From NCBI GenBank assembly GCA_022749755.1, contig CM040453.1, forward strand, positions 10,425,368-10,489,367: 64,000 nucleotides of DNA, given 5' to 3'. The position numbers and the translations under genes are program-made. Of this stretch, positions 60,560 through 64,000 are shown one piece after another (positions within the stretch are counted from its first letter, which is position 1; every line of letters starts with the position of its first letter). The DNA is from Azadirachta indica. Taxonomy: Eukaryota; Streptophyta; Magnoliopsida; Sapindales; Meliaceae. A model generated the notes under the pieces. The model had not been told where the DNA came from. It was given only the letters and a program-made list of their open reading frames with translations, and made no database searches.

Positions 60560-61690
60560 TTTCAGGAAAAATTGATTAATCTTAGGTTAGAACTCGTACA
60601 ATTTTGAGGTAATATAGGTGGATATATAGGCAGTAAAATACAGATTGGTCAGCAATTTGGGTACTGATTAATTTTATTTTCTTGATTCAACATTACTTGT
60701 GAAGTCAAGTGCTACATTGTAATATTTTTCAATATAATTTAAGATTTAGTGATCCATTTGATTTTTACTGAGGGAATAAAGCGTATAGTCATGTGCAGTG
60801 TGGAGGATATGCACTTGTAAATTCGAAATTACATTAGAGGAATCTTGTAATTCATTCCTCTTCGTTACTCCAGCAAAAGCTTTGTAATAAGACCCCTAAA
60901 AGACTTAATTGATTTGAGATGTTTGTTTGTATATATATTGGCTGATATATATATATTGTTCAACTATTGTACGTGGTATTACTACTCCAATCTCCAATTT
61001 TCGAAATTAAATAATTAATTAAGTTGTAATTGTAGATAATAAAATATGTATTTACACTAGTTGAGTCTGGGCTAGCCGGTTTACAATGAAACAATAAAGC
61101 TTCTAAATATTTATTTCTTTCTTCTTTTTTCCTTCCCAAAAAAAATTGTAATGTTACAAACTTGTCATCATTCCTGATTAACCTTTTTAAAGATTGTAGA
61201 TACATTCATATTTTCAAATGTAATATGTAAGAAAATAACTAAATGCCTCAATTATTCCTTTGGACGAAATGAATTATATGATAGTCATCTTTTTTCTCTT
61301 CACTCTAAGATAATTGTAGATATAGAGAGAAAAATAAAAGGAAAGGTAGGACTATAGTCTACATTTTTTTTTTGTGGTTCTTTTGTTTCATTTTTTATTT
61401 TAATTCTTTTATACAGATTATAAGTTTGAGACAAAGTTAGCTATTGATGTATGCTTCGGCTAGGATCCCGGTCAGGTTAAAATAAGGATTCGCTTATGGA
61501 AAAAAAATGCAAATAAATGTCTATGGATGACTGCAACTCATTCCATACTAATGCTATTTGCTTTTTGTACATTAATTAATTAATTAATTAATTAATAAAA
61601 ATATGTTACTACCTTAGTCCATCCAAGAATATCTGTATTTCGAACTTTTTTTTCAACAACGAAAATTGTATCTTAGCATGAACTTTTTAA
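60560..61690. other. AT-rich intergenic DNA
   Basis: No gene. A tetranucleotide run of attaatta lies near 61570-61596. The minus frame 60960-61205 has no domain. Confidence 0.5.
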
Positions 61691-61925
61691 TTAAATATGA
61701 CAAAAGTACGTGCCAAAATATATTTATATCCACTAAGAAAAGGAAAAGAAAGAGTGACGAGAGTGGTGTATCAATGAAGAAAATAAAAGAAAATACTTTA
61801 ATACAATAATTGTACTGTGGCGTCAAGCATCATTCATACATTAATAAGGATATTTCATTCGCATACATTCAGTATCACTCGTTTCACTCATGTTTTCGAA
61901 TCAAATAGTACAACTATTTTGCCCT
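61690..61925. repeat. Inverted partner of 48571-48815
   Basis: The minus strand from the SUVH fragment end (gcaaaatag) through gaaaacatgagtgaaacgag, gaatgaaatatcct and tagtggatataaat matches the plus strand at 48571-48815. Confidence 0.82.
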
Positions 61926-63049
61926 TAGCATGAACTTAAAAACTAGTTTATCGAATGGCCCTTCTTCATTCCAATAATCATCCACAAAGAACAAGTCATC
62001 ATAAACATAAATGACATTGGAAGAACCATTACATATTTTACGAATAACCCTCGCAGGAGTTTTTGCCTCTATACTATTCTTTAAAGCCAGATTTCCTCTT
62101 TCAAGCTTTTGATCTTCCATTTCGGTCTATTTGCTATCTTTGGATTTCCTTCTTGACCTGAATAAATCAATACATCACGAGACTTTGCGTCATTAGGATA
62201 ACGTCCCAAATTAACAACACTTGTTGCCAATAATTTTCCACCCACGGCTGTCATATAGTCTATACCAGAGGAAAAAAGATGATGAAGACCAATCACATTT
62301 AATTCACTCATCCATTGAAACTTATCACCCTCTTCTACTCCAGGGATTGAACCTAATCTATTGCTTGTGTTAATCCATTTTCCTTTACTTCGGAGAACCC
62401 TTGCTGCCTTCAAAAGAATTTTACAGTTTCCTTTCTACACAATCCTGATGACTTTTCTGCTGCATGCTCTTGCTTGATCTTGTAAAACATCTCCTGAAAC
62501 AAATTCAAAGTCTCCTTCACCTTATAACGTTCAAAATCAATTTCTGATTGTAAATGAGCAAGATAAAGGATTTAAAGGCTTTCTCCGGAATCAGCGTCCG
62601 AAAGTTAGTGTTGTTCGTACGTTTCCAGAAGGATGTGGACCGCTGGCCAGAGAGATTGACCACCATCACCAAGCCAAACCATTGGAGAAGACCACCACTT
62701 TACCGAGCTCTGCGCCTAAGAAATGCCCTCCTCGAAGAAATTTGAAAGCATTGGCTGTAAGAAGAGATTTTTCTCTTTTGAACTTTGATTCCCACACACC
62801 ATAAGGAAAATCTCTTCTTACAGACAATGCGTTCAAATTTCTTTGAGGAGGGTATTTCTTAGGCGCAGAGCTCGGTAAAGTGCTGGTCTTCTCCAGTGGT
62901 TTGGCTTGGTGATGGTGGTCAATCTCTCTGGCCAGCGGTCCACATCCTTCTGGAAACGTACGAACAACACTAACTTTCGGACACTGATTCCGGAGAAACC
63001 CATTAAATCCTTTATCTTGGTCATTTACAAGTGGATTTAATGAAGCCAT
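61914..63049 (-). pseudogene. SUVH5/6-like histone methyltransferase fragment (SRA domain, no SET)
   Basis: Minus strand, intronless as is usual for SUVH genes. ATG at 63049 begins MASLNPLVNDQDKGF, then VSVVRTFPEGCGPLARE, a motif of the N-terminal part of SUVH5/6-type H3K9 methyltransferases. After the palindrome, VKETLNLFQEMFYKIKQEH (about 62525-62465) leads via a frameshift into the SRA domain, which binds methylated DNA: GSIPGVEEGDKFQW, ELNVIGLHHLFSSGIDYM, DVLIYSGQEGN. A second frameshift near 62115 precedes DQKLERGNLALKNS, YVYDDLFFVDDYW and LVFKFMLRAK, then TAG (61916-61914). Pre-SET and SET domains are absent. The fragment is non-functional as an enzyme. Confidence 0.88.
62548..63030. 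repeat. Near-perfect palindrome, 223-bp arms
   Basis: The left arm (62548-62773, plus) and right arm (62807-63030, read on minus) carry the same SUVH N-terminal sequence in opposite orientation, separated by a loop of about 33 bp (ctcttttgaactttg to ataagg). By eye about ten mismatches and no gap occur in 223 bp, about 95 percent identity. Because one arm is inverted relative to the rest of the SUVH fragment, a transcript from either strand would fold into a long hairpin. Confidence 0.92.
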
Positions 63050-63169
63050 TTTAAATTGACCGACAATCTCAATACGAAAGCAGAGTATCGCTTTTGCATA
63101 CATATACACATATGTGTATGTATGCATTCAACAAACCAAAAACGTGTTAGTTATTTGTCCATTAGCACA

Positions 63170-63608
63170 TTTACATCAATTGAGTTTTGACATTATTAGT
63201 GAATACGAAATCAATTCGGTTTTGTTAGTTCATTACATTAATTAAAATTTGTATAATTAAACTTCACATTCATTAAACAATTAATGATTATACACAGTAA
63301 ATTCCTACCACACATAGAGGAAGAGAGAGAGTTGTTAGGTGAATGTCAATGTAACTTGTTAATTCAACTAAGAGTTGTACTATCTTTTGAAATAGGTTCC
63401 AAATTAAGAAATATATAATATAAATACTAAGTTTTAAAATTCAATTACATATCTATATTTTACAATTAAAAGTTAAACTTCAATATTTATAATTTCTCTT
63501 CTCAAAATAATTAATTATATTACAATGTAATAAGTTTAAGTGTATATTACAATGTAAACTCATTTATATGATTGATCAAAGAACGAATGATAATACATGA
63601 AATAAAAG
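63170..63608. repeat. Direct repeat with 52.62-53.10 kb
   Basis: Partner of 52622-53100: catcaattgagttttgacat, gagagttgttaggtgaatgt, gattgatcaaagaacgaatg. The copy begins about 120 bp beyond the SUVH fragment start. Confidence 0.85.
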
Positions 63609-64000
63609 TGTATTATTAATTTTATAACTTCTTATTTTAACTTTAAATTTTATGAATATTATATTTTATTACAATTTTTCATTAAATTTTTGTTCTATTA
63701 ACTGCCAATTTCAATTTACAAGGTATACATTACATTGGTAGGTTTATCTTTGATTTAGAAACATTGAAATTTAATAGTTTCAAAATAATTGTATGTATGA
63801 TATCATTTTTATATAGTTTAAAAATTTTATAAAATGATAGGTTTATATAGTATATAAATATTAATAAGGAATTGATTATAATTAATATATCGAAAAATCT
63901 ATGTCAATTCATGTTAATTTATTTACATATGCGCATAAATAAATTAATCTATCAAAAAGTTTGGCTGTACAGATTCCGAAAGTAGTAGAGAAGTTGGTGC
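63609..64000. other. AT-rich DNA at window end
   Basis: Nothing recognised. Confidence 0.5.

Noticed and set aside
1..64000. CRISPR array, rRNA or bacterial operon structure
   Set aside because: No short regularly spaced repeats with unique spacers, no rRNA-like sequence; the content is plant nuclear DNA.

Overview
The window looks like AT-rich nuclear DNA of a flowering plant, probably a eudicot. The support is spliced plant-type gene remnants (GDSL esterase, phytocyanin, SUVH-type SRA domain, glycine-cleavage H protein), plant retrotransposon lineages (Athila/Tat-like Ty3/gypsy, Ty1/copia), an endogenous pararetrovirus trace, tRNA-derived SINEs and many MITE-like elements. I find no intact, confidently functional protein-coding gene, rRNA or tRNA. 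It reads as a gene-poor graveyard in which small gene families have been duplicated, broken and shuffled by mobile DNA. All coordinates and alignments were made by eye.

Layout. 1-5 kb: intergenic DNA with one SINE candidate, a seven-unit 191-bp tandem array (2.2-3.45 kb) and a two-exon GDSL esterase remnant (minus). 5.06-11.5 kb: a decayed Athila-like LTR retrotransposon (plus) with gag, a protease lacking its catalytic Asp and an integrase tail; reverse transcriptase is deleted. Its truncated 3' LTR is fused to a frameshifted H-protein fragment (11.5-11.8 kb). 12-17.2 kb: two ~1-kb inverted arms around a spacer that holds a GDSL exon inside a degenerate transposon-like block and a 0.6-kb MITE. 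17.4-19.5 kb: a promoter plus a possible small spliced gene whose promoter and first exon recur twice at 37.6 and 39.7 kb. 21.9-28.2 kb: a non-coding LTR element (minus) with 2.4-kb LTRs, lying next to and probably interrupting a copia element (28.2-28.9 kb). 29.5-34.5 kb: a SINE, a CAG-rich insert, a pararetroviral coat-protein remnant, a CACTA-like remnant with a Ulp1-type protease block, and a phytocyanin fragment. 35-41 kb: GDSL remnant, fold-back element with a 9-bp target duplication, and further MITE copies. 42.6-44.4 kb: phytocyanin pseudogene and a 1.2-kb hAT-type element with a perfect 8-bp target duplication. 45-60.6 kb: several rounds of local duplication around the best GDSL gene (50.07-51.52 kb, five exons, two stops). 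61.9-63.05 kb: SUVH5/6-like fragment (minus) containing a near-perfect 223-bp-armed palindrome.

The genes do not form a pathway. They share a history: GDSL esterase copies occur at 3.5, 13.9, 35.2, 50-51.5 and 60.4 kb, phytocyanin copies at 34.4 and 42.6 kb, and the flanking repeats tie these together as an old locally duplicated block later invaded by transposons. The most notable item is the SUVH palindrome. If transcribed it would fold into a long hairpin that could be diced into small RNAs matching a histone methyltransferase gene.
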